From positions 186,001 through 250,000 of the forward strand of contig NZ_JAKLUA010000006.1 of the NCBI RefSeq assembly GCF_022012435.1: a DNA stretch of 64,000 nt, read 5' to 3'. Origin of the DNA: Bradyrhizobium zhengyangense. GTDB taxonomy: Bacteria > Pseudomonadota > Alphaproteobacteria > Rhizobiales > Xanthobacteraceae. The translations under genes were made by a program, and so were the position numbers. Positions within the stretch are counted from its first letter, which is position 1. Every line of letters starts with the position of its first letter. Positions 47,353 to 55,642 of this stretch are shown piece by piece. A model generated the notes under the pieces. It did no database searches. It was not told the origin of the DNA and saw only the letters and a list, made by a program, of their open reading frames with translations.

Positions 47353-48678
47353 TCAGATCGCCGCCAGCATGATGCAGACCATCGCCGCGACCGTGGCGCG
47401 GCTGGCGCCGTCACGGAAAGCGTAGATGATGGGATCATCAGGCATCTCGCGGCGATGCGCGATCATCAGGGCCCGGCCGAACCAGTAGAGCAGCAGCGGG
47501 GCGAGCAGCCACAGCATCCAGGGGCGGCTATAGAGCGGCGTCACCGCCGAGGACGAGACGTAGAGCGCAAACACCGTCACCGCATTCATCGCGCTCGCCG
47601 CTGCCATCGCGGCGATGATGTGCAGATCGCTGATGCGATAGTCGCGGTTGGAGGGATCGGCAAGGCCCTCGCCCTGGCGCATGCTGAGCTCGCTGAAACG
47701 CTTGATCAGCGCCAGCGAGGTGAACACGAACAGCGAGAACACCATCAGCCATTCCGACAGCACGACGCCGGCGGCGACGGCGCCGGCGACGATGCGCAGG
47801 CAATAGAGGCCGGCGAGCGTGACGACGTCGACCAGCATCTTGCGCTTGAGCACCAGCGAATAGGCGATGGTGGTGACGAGATAGGCGACGAGCACGCCGA
47901 GGAAGGTCAAGGAGATGCAAAGGCTCGCACCGAAGGCGAACAGCCACAGCACGGGAATCGCCGACAGCGCCGACGAGATCTGGAGGTCACCCGCAGCCAG
48001 CGCACGGTGGCGCTTGGTCGGATGCTGGCGATCGGCGGCGAGGTCGAGCAGATCGTTCATCAGATAGGCGCCCGACGCACAGGCCGAGAATGCCAGGAAT
48101 GCCAGCAGCGTGGTGCCGAGCGTTGCGACGTTCACCTGATGCGCGGTGAGAACGGGCACGAACACCAACGTGTTCTTGGCGTATTGATAGAGGCGCAGCG
48201 CCTTCGCCCAGGTTCGGAGGCTGGCGCGATCGCTGGTGACGTGGTCGATGCGCTCGATCGCGGCGCGGTCGAATGGCAGATTGTCACCGGCCGCGAGAGC
48301 AGCCGGGGTCACGACACCGTCGAACCCGAGATGCGCCGAAATGCCGGCCGCCTGGTCGGCAAAGCGGCCCGCGACCAGAAAGACCTTCGCGCCCCGCGCC
48401 CGCGCCGCCAGCGCCCGGTTCAGCACATCGGCATCATAGGGAAGGTGGGCGTAGTCGAGCTCGGCGCGTGCCAAAACCTCCGTGAGTGCCGCCATGCCCG
48501 GACGTCCGCGCGCGCCGAAACGGGCCAGCATGCGGGCGGGGCTGGAGAACAGCGCCTCCATCAGCAATTCCGAGCGTAGCAGGGCGCCTTCGAGATCGAT
48601 GACGAGGGTACGAGCCGGTGCCGCCGTCGCCTGCGGCGCGGCCTCACTCCGATCGTACTGCCAGGCAGGTTGCTCCAT
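47353..48678 (-). CDS. HAD-UbiA fusion prenyltransferase (decaprenyl-phosphate phosphoribosyltransferase-like)
   Basis: About 441 residues. Residues 20-170 form a HAD-type domain (VIDLEGALLRSELLMEALF); the rest is a multi-helix UbiA enzyme. LMNDLLDLAADRQHPTKRHR is the NDxxD motif and closely matches Mycobacterium tuberculosis UbiA (Rv3806c), which makes decaprenyl-phosphoryl-5-phosphoribose. DprE1 and DprE2-like genes at 56.6-58.7 kb support arabinose-lipid synthesis. ATG 48678 is chosen over 48717. Confidence 0.85.
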   Translation of the reverse strand: MEQPAWQYDRSEAAPQATAAPARTLVIDLEGALLRSELLMEALFSSPARMLARFGARGRPGMAALTEVLARAELDYAHLPYDADVLNRALAARARGAKVFLVAGRFADQAAGISAHLGFDGVVTPAALAAGDNLPFDRAAIERIDHVTSDRASLRTWAKALRLYQYAKNTLVFVPVLTAHQVNVATLGTTLLAFLAFSACASGAYLMNDLLDLAADRQHPTKRHRALAAGDLQISSALSAIPVLWLFAFGASLCISLTFLGVLVAYLVTTIAYSLVLKRKMLVDVVTLAGLYCLRIVAGAVAAGVVLSEWLMVFSLFVFTSLALIKRFSELSMRQGEGLADPSNRDYRISDLHIIAAMAAASAMNAVTVFALYVSSSAVTPLYSRPWMLWLLAPLLLYWFGRALMIAHRREMPDDPIIYAFRDGASRATVAAMVCIMLAAI

Positions 48679-48934
48679 CCGAAAACGCTCTGACTTACCG
48701 CGACACGACCGACCCAAGGGCTGGCGGGGAGCGGGAAAAGGACGGCCGCGAGCCTAGGCGGCATTGGCTAAGGGCGGCTTAACCCTGCCGGCAAAGGGGC
48801 CGGGCTGCCGGCTGTTGCAGGGATCCCACAATCCGGCGCACGCTGGATATACCAGCGGAACCTGAGGCCTGCGCCCGTGGAAATCGGCGGCGCCCACCCT
48901 ATCTGAGCCCGGTTTCTCACACGCATCAGGTGCC

Positions 48935-50206
48935 ATGACAGACCAGACGCTCGCCGCGCCGATCGACGATCAGCATGAACGCCAGCGCGGCTTCTCGCGC
49001 TACCAGTCGCTTCTGGTGGCGCTGCTCGCCTTTGCGCAGTTCACGATCATTCTCGACTTCATCATCATGTCGCCGCTCGGCGCCATCATGATGCCCTCGC
49101 TCAACATCACGGCCGGGCAATTCGGCGTCGCAGTGTCGGCCTACGCGTTCAGCGCCGGATTGTCGGGCATCCTCGCCGCCGGCTTTGCCGATCGCTTCGA
49201 CCGCAAGCGCCTGCTGCTGTTCTTCTATGCCGGCTTCACGCTCGGGACTCTGCTGTGCGCGCTGGCGCAGAATTATCATGTGCTGCTGCTCGGCCGCATC
49301 GTGACCGGCTTGTTCGGCGGCGTGATCGGCTCGATCGTGCTCGCCATCGTCACCGATTTGTTTCCTCTGCAGTTGCGCGGCCGCGTGATGGGATTTGTCC
49401 AGACCGCGTTCGCCGCGAGCCAGGTGCTCGGCGTTCCCGCCGGCCTGTTCCTCGCCAATCACTGGAGCTGGCATGTCTGCTTCTTTGCGATCGTCGGCCT
49501 GTCGATCCTCTCGATCGCCGTCATCGCCTTCGCGATGGAGCCGGTCGATGCGCATCTGAAGCTGAAGCAGGACCGCAACCCGTTCCACCATCTGGTGGCG
49601 ACGGTCAGCGAGCCGCGCTACACGCTGGCCTTCGCGGTCACGACGTTGCTGGCGACGGGCGGCTACATGCTGATGCCCTATTCCAGCGCCTTCACCGTGA
49701 ACAATATCGGCATCGACATCGTGCATCTGCCGACGATCTACCTGGTCTCCGGCCTGTTCAGCATCGTCACCGGACCGCTGGTCGGTCGCGCGGCCGACAA
49801 TTTCGGCAAATACCCGACCTTCGTGTTCGGCTGCGCGATGACCGTGCTGATGGTGCTGATCTACACCCATCTCGGCCACGTCTCGCTGGTGACCGCGATC
49901 ACCGTCAATGTGCTGATGTTCGTCGGCATCTTCTCGCGCATGATCCCGTCGCAAGCGATCATATCGGCGATCCCCGATCCCACCCAGCGCGGCTCGTTCA
50001 GCGCGATCAGCGCCTCGCTGCAGCAGCTCTCCGGCGGCCTCGGCTCGGTGCTCGCGGCGGCGATCATCTCACAGCAAGCAGATGGCTCGCTGCTGCATTT
50101 CGAGCGGATCGGCTACGTCGTCGTCACGACCACGATCATCACTCTGGTGGCGATGTATTTTGTGCAGAAGGGGGTGGCGAAGCGGGCGGGAAGGAGTGTG
50201 GTGTGA
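48935..50206 (+). CDS. MFS transporter
   Basis: A 423-residue twelve-helix major facilitator protein. The first helix LLVALLAFAQFTIILDFIIM contains the D-rich helix-1 motif of the DHA1 drug-proton antiport group; motif A reads GFADRFDRKRLLL. No conclusive substrate motif. It is divergent from the HAD-UbiA gene and precedes the genomic island. Confidence 0.9.
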   Translation: MTDQTLAAPIDDQHERQRGFSRYQSLLVALLAFAQFTIILDFIIMSPLGAIMMPSLNITAGQFGVAVSAYAFSAGLSGILAAGFADRFDRKRLLLFFYAGFTLGTLLCALAQNYHVLLLGRIVTGLFGGVIGSIVLAIVTDLFPLQLRGRVMGFVQTAFAASQVLGVPAGLFLANHWSWHVCFFAIVGLSILSIAVIAFAMEPVDAHLKLKQDRNPFHHLVATVSEPRYTLAFAVTTLLATGGYMLMPYSSAFTVNNIGIDIVHLPTIYLVSGLFSIVTGPLVGRAADNFGKYPTFVFGCAMTVLMVLIYTHLGHVSLVTAITVNVLMFVGIFSRMIPSQAIISAIPDPTQRGSFSAISASLQQLSGGLGSVLAAAIISQQADGSLLHFERIGYVVVTTTIITLVAMYFVQKGVAKRAGRSVV

Positions 50207-50233
50207 GGGGCAAGGCTCCGATGGAGAAGCAGC

Positions 50234-50437
50234 ATGACGATAGATGAGGATTCTGGTGAAGCTTCTGAAAGCATTGCTACAAAACTGGCTCCGCTAGACG
50301 CGGCAATCACGCGCGGGCTCGATGACGCCGAGGCGGGTCGAACAAAGCCGAGTTCCGAAGTATCTGACCGGCTGGAAGCGAACCTGGCCGACAGGGCCAA
50401 CCGCGTACGATCTTCGCTAAACAGCCCGCAGGACTAG
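50234..50437 (+). CDS. Truncated ParD-like antitoxin
   Basis: A 67-residue protein. The stretch LDAAITRGLDDAEAGRTKPSSEVSDRLEA matches the C-terminal toxin-binding helix typical of ParD antitoxins (LDAAIARGLADAEAGR), but the N-terminal ribbon-helix-helix DNA-binding part is replaced by an acidic segment. No ParE gene follows; the next event is the island's left repeat at 50489. It is probably a remnant or a regulator with altered N-terminus. Confidence 0.6.
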   Translation: MTIDEDSGEASESIATKLAPLDAAITRGLDDAEAGRTKPSSEVSDRLEANLADRANRVRSSLNSPQD

Positions 50438-50851
50438 GGGTGTCCGCACGGATGGCGCCCGCAGAATAACGGTCGCACCAACCTGAAATGATGCCCAGGA
50501 AAGGAATGCAGATTCTCGAGCCGATAGCAGTGATTAGACAGTATAATTTTTGTTGCCAGCAGTTAGCTTTATTCTAGGCCGTCGCGGTTCCAAAGGTTTG
50601 AACATGACGGTCGGCAAATTGATGGCCAGCGCAGCATTCGAGCAAAGTTAAAGGAACCCGAATCGATGTCGCGCTCGTCGATCTAGCTTGTTGCCCGAGC
50701 TTGGCCGTCTTATTCGAAGCGGAGATAAGCCGTTGGGCGCAATCGTATAGGGTTCGTATCAACCGCGCCAAAGGGAGGACGCGAAGCGTGAAAGCCAAGG
50801 CAGTAACGATATGCTCCGCGAACACTACGGAATTCGGGAGCGCGAGCACCG
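50438..50851. other. Gene-poor left end of the island
   Basis: Apart from the left direct repeat (50489-50505) this 414-bp stretch shows no convincing gene. Small frames, including one of 91 codons on the minus strand, lack a ribosome site and recognisable domains. The DNA is AT-richer than the flanks. Confidence 0.55.
50489..50505. repeat. Left attachment-site repeat of the genomic island
   Basis: TGATGCCCAGGAAAGGA matches the 3' end of tRNA-Leu in direct orientation (TGGTGCCCAGGAAAGGA at 55418-55434) at 16 of 17 positions. The two copies bound 4.9 kb of sequence with non-native character. Confidence 0.78.
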
Positions 50852-51760
50852 ATGGCTGAACGTTACTACCTGGGACAGATGATACTTGGTACCGGCGAAC
50901 CTCTCGAAATCACAAAGGAGGAGTACGAAGGTGCCCTCAAAGCTGTGCAGACCCTGCTTCATGCGCTTGACGCGGAGGAGAAATACGACGGCGTAATAGA
51001 AAACTATCGCGAACTTGAAGAGTTCATGCTGGGTCAAGCATTTCAATCTCTTCTTTCCATCCGAACGGGAGATGACGTTCAGTTTCAAGTGCCCCGCAAT
51101 ACCACAGCACGAAAACTATCGAACTTCCTTTCTTCGGTGCGGCTTTATCTGGATTCTGCTGAGCGCCACGCCACTGCAATAACCGGCGACGCTGAGACGG
51201 GCCCTCAGTTGCATCGAGAGAAAAGTCGACAGTTCGACACCTTTGCGAGCTATCGAGCGCTGGAAGCGATAAGGAACCATGCGCAGCACTTTGCTTTGCC
51301 GGTCCACGGCTTCACGGTTGGACTTCGTCGAAGCCCCGATTTCAAACATTCCGAGCACAGCTTCAATCCTTCGATCAGTGTTTCCGAGTTGGCGCAGAAC
51401 CCACGATTCCATCCTCCGAAGACACTCCAAGAGCTGCAACAAGGGCCCGACACGCTAGAGTTAAAACCGATGGTCCGCGAATATGTGGAGTCCCTATCCA
51501 CTATTCATCGATGCTTCCGCGAATTGACTCAGGAGACGGTTGACAAGCAGCTCGAGTTTTTTCGCGAATTGAAGTCAAGACTGTTCTTCAGAGACCCTGA
51601 CATAGACGATATCGCGATAGCAGTATTTCCAAGCGACGACGAAGGCATCGCGGTTGCGCCGCAAACGAATCTGTCCTCAACTCTCCACAACTACTTGGAT
51701 TACCTGCGAGCGAAGAACCCTTATTTGGTCACCTTCGCGGCTCGACGCGTCACATATTAG
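50852..51760 (+). CDS. Uncharacterised protein with RN-x3-H (HEPN-like) motif
   Basis: A 302-residue protein, mostly helical. Residues 134-151 read YRALEAIRNHAQHFALPV; R141-N142-x3-H146 fits the Rx4-6H motif with following polar residue typical of HEPN ribonucleases, and similar RNYAQH motifs occur in uncharacterised bacterial proteins (from memory). The C-terminal half has no known motif. No signal peptide or membrane helix. A GGGAG lies about 18 bases before the start, so the start is not certain. Island cargo, ahead of the HNH operon. HEPN assignment is tentative. Confidence 0.7.
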   Translation: MAERYYLGQMILGTGEPLEITKEEYEGALKAVQTLLHALDAEEKYDGVIENYRELEEFMLGQAFQSLLSIRTGDDVQFQVPRNTTARKLSNFLSSVRLYLDSAERHATAITGDAETGPQLHREKSRQFDTFASYRALEAIRNHAQHFALPVHGFTVGLRRSPDFKHSEHSFNPSISVSELAQNPRFHPPKTLQELQQGPDTLELKPMVREYVESLSTIHRCFRELTQETVDKQLEFFRELKSRLFFRDPDIDDIAIAVFPSDDEGIAVAPQTNLSSTLHNYLDYLRAKNPYLVTFAARRVTY

Positions 51761-51918
51761 GGCGTGAACTTATAGACGTCAGCGAGACAAGTAACCGCGG
51801 TCCGATGAAAATCGGTTCTACTTTCATCATTTTGGGGGTATGCAAACTTGGCAGTATTGCCGTGAGCTCCCATATTGCGGGGGTGTTCACGAGATTGCCG
51901 ATACGGAGCGGCAGAAAA

Positions 51919-52626
51919 ATGAAATGCTCTCGCGGCGAAGCTAATCCCAGCCCGGCAACTCGAATACGATTATTCGCCGACTCCGCCGGCTATTGCCAGA
52001 ACCCATCTTGCGCCCAGCCTCTGTTCGTCGAGACAAATAAGGGTGAGCCGATCCATTTCGCTGAGATGGCACATATTTTTGCAGCAAGCGATGACGGTCC
52101 TAGGTCGAATGTGAACCTGACCGGTGCCGAGCGAGGGTCTTACGACAACCTAATATTGCTATGCGCTAACTGCCACACAACGATTGACAAGGCGCCTGAG
52201 GACTATCCTGATACGACGATCAAGCAGTGGAAACGTGACCGCTCAGAGCGGCTGGCAGACCTGTTTGGCGCTAGAGCTTTTTCGTCCCGCGGCGAAGTTC
52301 GTGCGGCAATCGAACCCTTGCTGACGGCGAACAAGGTGACGTTCGAGACTTACGGTCCGGCTTCTGACGCAAGGTTCGACCCTGAGAGTGACATCGCGGC
52401 GGCATGGCGTCGCAAGATGCTTGGCAGCATCATCCCCAACAACAAGCGGGTGTTGGCCATCCTCGATAAGAACCGAGGGCTCATGTCTGGCCAGGAGCAC
52501 TCGACCCTTGAAGCATTTCGGCAGCACACCGAAGACTTGATTGCCCGCCACTTAGAGAGCGCCGACGGAGGCCAGCGGTTCCCCGAGGCCATGAACCAGA
52601 TGATGGTGGGTGATGGCCAAGCATAA
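51919..52626 (+). CDS. HNH endonuclease domain protein (first gene of three-gene operon)
   Basis: About 235 residues. Zinc cysteines are Cys26, Cys31, Cys82 and Cys85; His52 (EMAHI), Asn77 and His86 give the HNH triad in EMAHIFAASDDGPRSN, SYDNLILLCANCHTTID. The GPR-x-N pattern resembles HNH effectors of defence systems. The remaining 140 residues have no known domain. ATG 51919 has GGAG ten bases upstream; the in-frame 51805 start lacks one. Its 3' end overlaps the next gene, indicating an operon. Metal-dependent DNA cleavage is inferred. Confidence 0.82.
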   Translation: MKCSRGEANPSPATRIRLFADSAGYCQNPSCAQPLFVETNKGEPIHFAEMAHIFAASDDGPRSNVNLTGAERGSYDNLILLCANCHTTIDKAPEDYPDTTIKQWKRDRSERLADLFGARAFSSRGEVRAAIEPLLTANKVTFETYGPASDARFDPESDIAAAWRRKMLGSIIPNNKRVLAILDKNRGLMSGQEHSTLEAFRQHTEDLIARHLESADGGQRFPEAMNQMMVGDGQA

Positions 52627-53257
52627 TGCAGATTGGTTGATCGGCGTCCTACCTCAGCACACGGAGGTTACGCGCGTCGAACGCTTGGGGGCTGACCTTG
52701 TGCGCGTTGACCGCAAAAAGGCTCCGCCAGCAATCATCGGTGTGATTTGGGCAAATCCTGTTGAGATTGCCAACTTTGAGGCCCTACTAGCTGGCGATCC
52801 GCGTCCACAATTTATCCTTAACATTCCGAAGGCGGCACTTTGGGCGGGCGAGGCGATCGACAATCTGGAATCCGAGGGAGTAGCATGGGGCAAGATGTAC
52901 GATTTGTACCGGGCGCTGAACTTCGAAGCCGATCTCTCAGCCTACCGAAATCCCAGCTTGTCGTTCATAGAGCGGCTGTTCCGCCAACACAGGAATGTTG
53001 TTCAGGTCGAGCGAGTGTTTGACCAACTTTATCGGCTGCATCGCGGCAAGGGGGAGCCGGTGACTGTGGCGCTAACAGATGCCTACGAAGTGACCGCGGA
53101 CGCGGTTCGCACGGCTTACGAGATCCTCGCGCCCTTTAATGTGTTGCTCAAGAACACTCCCTACGGGAGCATTTCGTCTAAGGGAAAGACAGCCGCTGCG
53201 GAGCTCGGCATTGAAGTCTGTGATCAATCCAGCATTTTTTCCCGGTTGGCGGCGTGA
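52610..53257 (+). CDS. Uncharacterised protein, second gene of HNH-NTase operon
   Basis: A 215-residue soluble protein of no recognised family. Conserved-looking segments are VDRKKAPPAIIGVIWANP (residues 33-50), FILNIPKAALWAGEAIDNLE (near 69-88) and a C-terminal NTPYGSISSKGKTAAAELGI, loosely reminiscent of the last helix and strand of Mrr/PD-(D/E)xK-like folds, which is a guess. GTG 52610 or ATG 52613 both overlap the HNH gene; the stop overlaps the next start, so translation is coupled throughout. Confidence 0.75.
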   Translation: MMAKHNADWLIGVLPQHTEVTRVERLGADLVRVDRKKAPPAIIGVIWANPVEIANFEALLAGDPRPQFILNIPKAALWAGEAIDNLESEGVAWGKMYDLYRALNFEADLSAYRNPSLSFIERLFRQHRNVVQVERVFDQLYRLHRGKGEPVTVALTDAYEVTADAVRTAYEILAPFNVLLKNTPYGSISSKGKTAAAELGIEVCDQSSIFSRLAA

Positions 53258-53574
53258 CGGCGACACTGATCGTTCAAAGGTTGATCGCAGTGATCGATAG
53301 CCTAGAGACTGCGGGACGGCTCGACGCCTTTCTCTTTGGTTCTACGCTTGATCAGAAGGCCACTTGGTCGGACGTTGATGTTCTGCTGGTCTGTACGTCC
53401 GAGAACGATGGGCCCTTGGCGCGAACCGCTCTGGCCGAGCTCTGCGAGCAATTTCCCATCGATCTGACGATCATGACAGCCGATGAGGAAGCGGAACTCG
53501 ACTTCATTCAGTCAGAACGATGCCGTTGGTTGACGTCGATCCGCGTAGCAATGTCGGAGACGGTCCGCAGATAG
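53254..53574 (+). CDS. Minimal nucleotidyltransferase (MNT) domain protein
   Basis: A 106-residue pol beta-type NTase. FLFGSTLDQKATWSDVDVLL gives the GS (29-30) and D40-x-D42 motif, and Asp70 in PIDLTIM is the expected third carboxylate. It is the size and form of the MntA antitoxins that AMPylate HEPN toxins and of other solitary NTases. GTG start overlaps the previous stop (GTGA). It could be an antitoxin to the RN-x3-H protein or regulator of the HNH nuclease; neither is shown. Confidence 0.85.
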   Translation: MTATLIVQRLIAVIDSLETAGRLDAFLFGSTLDQKATWSDVDVLLVCTSENDGPLARTALAELCEQFPIDLTIMTADEEAELDFIQSERCRWLTSIRVAMSETVRR

Positions 53575-53598
53575 TCATCATCTCAAATGTCAGCTCGC

Positions 53599-54040
53599 TT
53601 ACTGGATGACCTTGCTCGTTCCGAAAGCATGGTCAGCTAGTGGTGGCATATGCGAGATCGACTTCCGAAAACCTTGCAATAGTGCTTGCCTCGCCTTGAT
53701 CGTCTCGTCTCCGCAACCTTCCGACACACTGCGCGGCGCGTGTCGCTGTATGGCTTCCAGCACACGCATCTCAACGCCCCGTGAATCTCGACTGTCTTGA
53801 AGCGATGCCGCCAACCGTGACTAGGATCAACGTTCTTATCCTTAACCACCTCTCGCTCGAATTCGTTGACTTTGTTGCGCGTCATCTTCACTGCGTTGCG
53901 CACGCCTAATTCGCCCGTCTTGGGATCGATGAACAGATAGCCGCCCTTGGACTGTTCATAGAACTCCAAAAGCCTTGCTCAATGATCTGCCGATGGAGCA
54001 CGACATCCCGCGCTTCATCCGTCTTCACCGGACTCGCCTC
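53599..54040 (-). pseudogene. Decayed tyrosine recombinase (integrase), C-terminal remnant
   Basis: Three frames together give an integrase C-terminus: SPVKTDEARDVVLHRQIIEQG, then EQSKGGYLFIDPKTGELGVRN to SHGWRHRFKT (HxxR region), then, after a frameshift, VLEAIQRHAPRSVSEGCGD. The last normally reads GHxPR...YGD, so the catalytic Tyr is Cys and the GH is RH. It is inactive. It may have inserted the island at tRNA-Leu. Confidence 0.8.
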
Positions 54041-54201
54041 GGAGGCCAGCGGAAACTGCTTTGGATTGTCCGCGACTCGGATCAGCGCCGCGCGCAAGGC
54101 ACCCCCAATTGCGGCACAACATGCGGAGCGTGGGTATCGTACCAGCGGACGGCATCCGCAAGGCCGGCTCGTGCCGCCTTCGTAAAGAGGATCTTGGCCA
54201 C
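54041..54201 (-). pseudogene. Frameshifted ParE/RelE-type toxin remnant
   Basis: From GTG 54201 the frame reads VAKILFTKAARAGLADAVRW (ParE/RelE start) to WYDTHAP and then a stop; the expected continuation ALRAALIRVADNPKQFP lies in another frame. After that the similarity changes to integrase sequence, so the toxin's C-terminus is also lost. The antitoxin gene ends directly before it. Confidence 0.75.
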
Positions 54202-54411
54202 TTATCGCGACCGGCGATCAAGCTCCGCTTCAATATCTTCCCAGGGAATCGCTTCGCCACGGTCCGCTTCAAAAGTCGCAAGTCGACGATCGAGTTCGGC
54301 CTCCTGCGCCGGGGTCAGCCGCACGTCAGTCGCGGAGAGACTGTCCCAGAACTCGCTAATGAGGTCGAGCTGTTCCTTCGGCGTCAGGCGACTAATGTCG
54401 AGCGCTGCCAT
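54202..54411 (-). CDS. Addiction module antitoxin (TIGR02574-type)
   Basis: A 69-residue protein with the pattern LDISRLTPKEQLDLISEFWDSL then LTPAQEAELDRRLATFEADR and PWEDIEAELDRR. This is the family of small acidic addiction-module components paired with RelE/ParE toxins. ATG 54411 is chosen for the conserved N-terminus. Its partner toxin immediately downstream is broken, so this antitoxin is now orphaned. Confidence 0.8.
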   Translation of the reverse strand: MAALDISRLTPKEQLDLISEFWDSLSATDVRLTPAQEAELDRRLATFEADRGEAIPWEDIEAELDRRSR

Positions 54412-54558
54412 CGTCCCGAGTCCCTTTGACCTTTTACTAGCGAAATCACAATCCGCGGACCCGCCGCTACCCAATATCGTTATCGTCGCGACCAGCGGGA
54501 AAGGACAGGTCTGACGAGCATAAATCGATTCTGGATCGATGCCGGTCCTCAACGAGGA

Positions 54559-54993
54559 TTAGATACGACGCAGAAACCCCGGAGGCGGGCGCGGGGCAGG
54601 CGGGGTCGGCGTAGAGTCGCCCCCTGTTTCCGCTGACCCTTCTTTCGGGGGCGTCGGACCTCTTATGAAAGCGGCGGCATCTGGCAATGCCGTCAATTTG
54701 CCAACAAGGTCCGCGATCTCATCGCCGTGGGTTAAGCGGAACATGTGGGCAATTTCGTCTTTGCTGAACGAAATCACGACGCCATGGTCACCACTGCTCA
54801 CCTGCTGGTCCGTGAAAGTATGCAGCGAGAGCCCATTGATGCGTCCCCAAGTCGAACGGTCTACAACCACTTGGTGATCCCAAGGATAGCGTCCGCCTGT
54901 CGAGGCCTCCTTGAGTTCTGCCTTTTCCACGTCGAAATTAAGGAACGTGTTGGTGCCGTGACGTCGGCGCCAGCCCCGAACTGTAATATCCAT
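54559..54993 (-). CDS. Uncharacterised protein with Pro-rich C-terminus
   Basis: A 144-residue protein of unknown family: N-terminal beta-rich region with HQVVVDRSTWGRINGLSLHT and a Pro-rich tail PPAPRPPPGFLRRI. The ribosome site AAGGAGG precedes ATG 54993 and an extended -10 element lies upstream. It is the rightmost intact cargo of the island. Confidence 0.7.
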   Translation of the reverse strand: MDITVRGWRRRHGTNTFLNFDVEKAELKEASTGGRYPWDHQVVVDRSTWGRINGLSLHTFTDQQVSSGDHGVVISFSKDEIAHMFRLTHGDEIADLVGKLTALPDAAAFIRGPTPPKEGSAETGGDSTPTPPAPRPPPGFLRRI

Positions 54994-55417
54994 TGCTCCC
55001 TCCTTGGCTGAGGAGACAGATATGTTAAGCCTCTTAAAAATTATAACAAGTTCCTATATTTTTTTAAGGGCAGGGAACTTTTCCGGGTACCGATAGTCGT
55101 CCCAACAAATTGCCCCCCCACGGCCGACGTCCAATGGCGGCCCATCATAGCACCGCGACCACCGCCTCGAAGGATCAGCGATGATTTGCATGTGGCTCAA
55201 GCGGCGGGGACAGTCCCGAAGCGACCACCACATGCGCCGCCGAAGCACTAAGCCCGCCGTCTTGTCGGTCAGGTCAGCGGGGGCGCGCTTTCGGTGGTAA
55301 TGAAAAAGGAGCCGTCGCGGCGGATAGGGGAGACCATTCGCAGAAACACTTGTTTCGTCTCTGTGCACCGGTTGAGACGGTCGGGACTTCAGCGAAGTCA
55401 ACAACATCGCGGGACGA
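54994..55417. other. Gene-free right end of the island
   Basis: This 424-bp stretch between the unknown gene and tRNA-Leu holds a promoter-like element near 55040 but no convincing gene. A 117-codon minus-strand frame (55054-55407) has no domain or ribosome site. Confidence 0.5.
55040..55048 (-). promoter_or_regulatory. Extended -10 promoter element for the 54559-54993 gene
   Basis: On the minus strand TGTTATAAT is a consensus extended -10 (TG-N-TATAAT), in a locally AT-rich stretch 47 bp before the start codon. No good -35 was identified. Confidence 0.45.
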
Positions 55418-55504
<87 letters not shown>

Positions 55505-55642
55505 ATGCCGTTTGGGGCACGGAGGCGGTTACTACGGTTCGGTGACGCCGTTGTCAATTCATGGTTCTGGATGCCGATTGCGCATCGCACACCGCCCCGA
55601 TACAAGCCTGATATCTCGCACTCTTCCGCAGGAATGGACCCC

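Noticed and set aside
50574..50849. 91-codon minus-strand frame at the island left end
   Set aside because: No ribosome site, no domain, and biased residues; treated as non-coding.
51805..51918. Upstream extension of the HNH protein
   Set aside because: Lacks a ribosome site, and the first 38 residues look unrelated to the HNH fold; start placed at 51919.
55054..55407. 117-codon minus-strand frame next to tRNA-Leu
   Set aside because: No good start signal or family; composition is Arg/Pro-rich as in random GC-rich frames.
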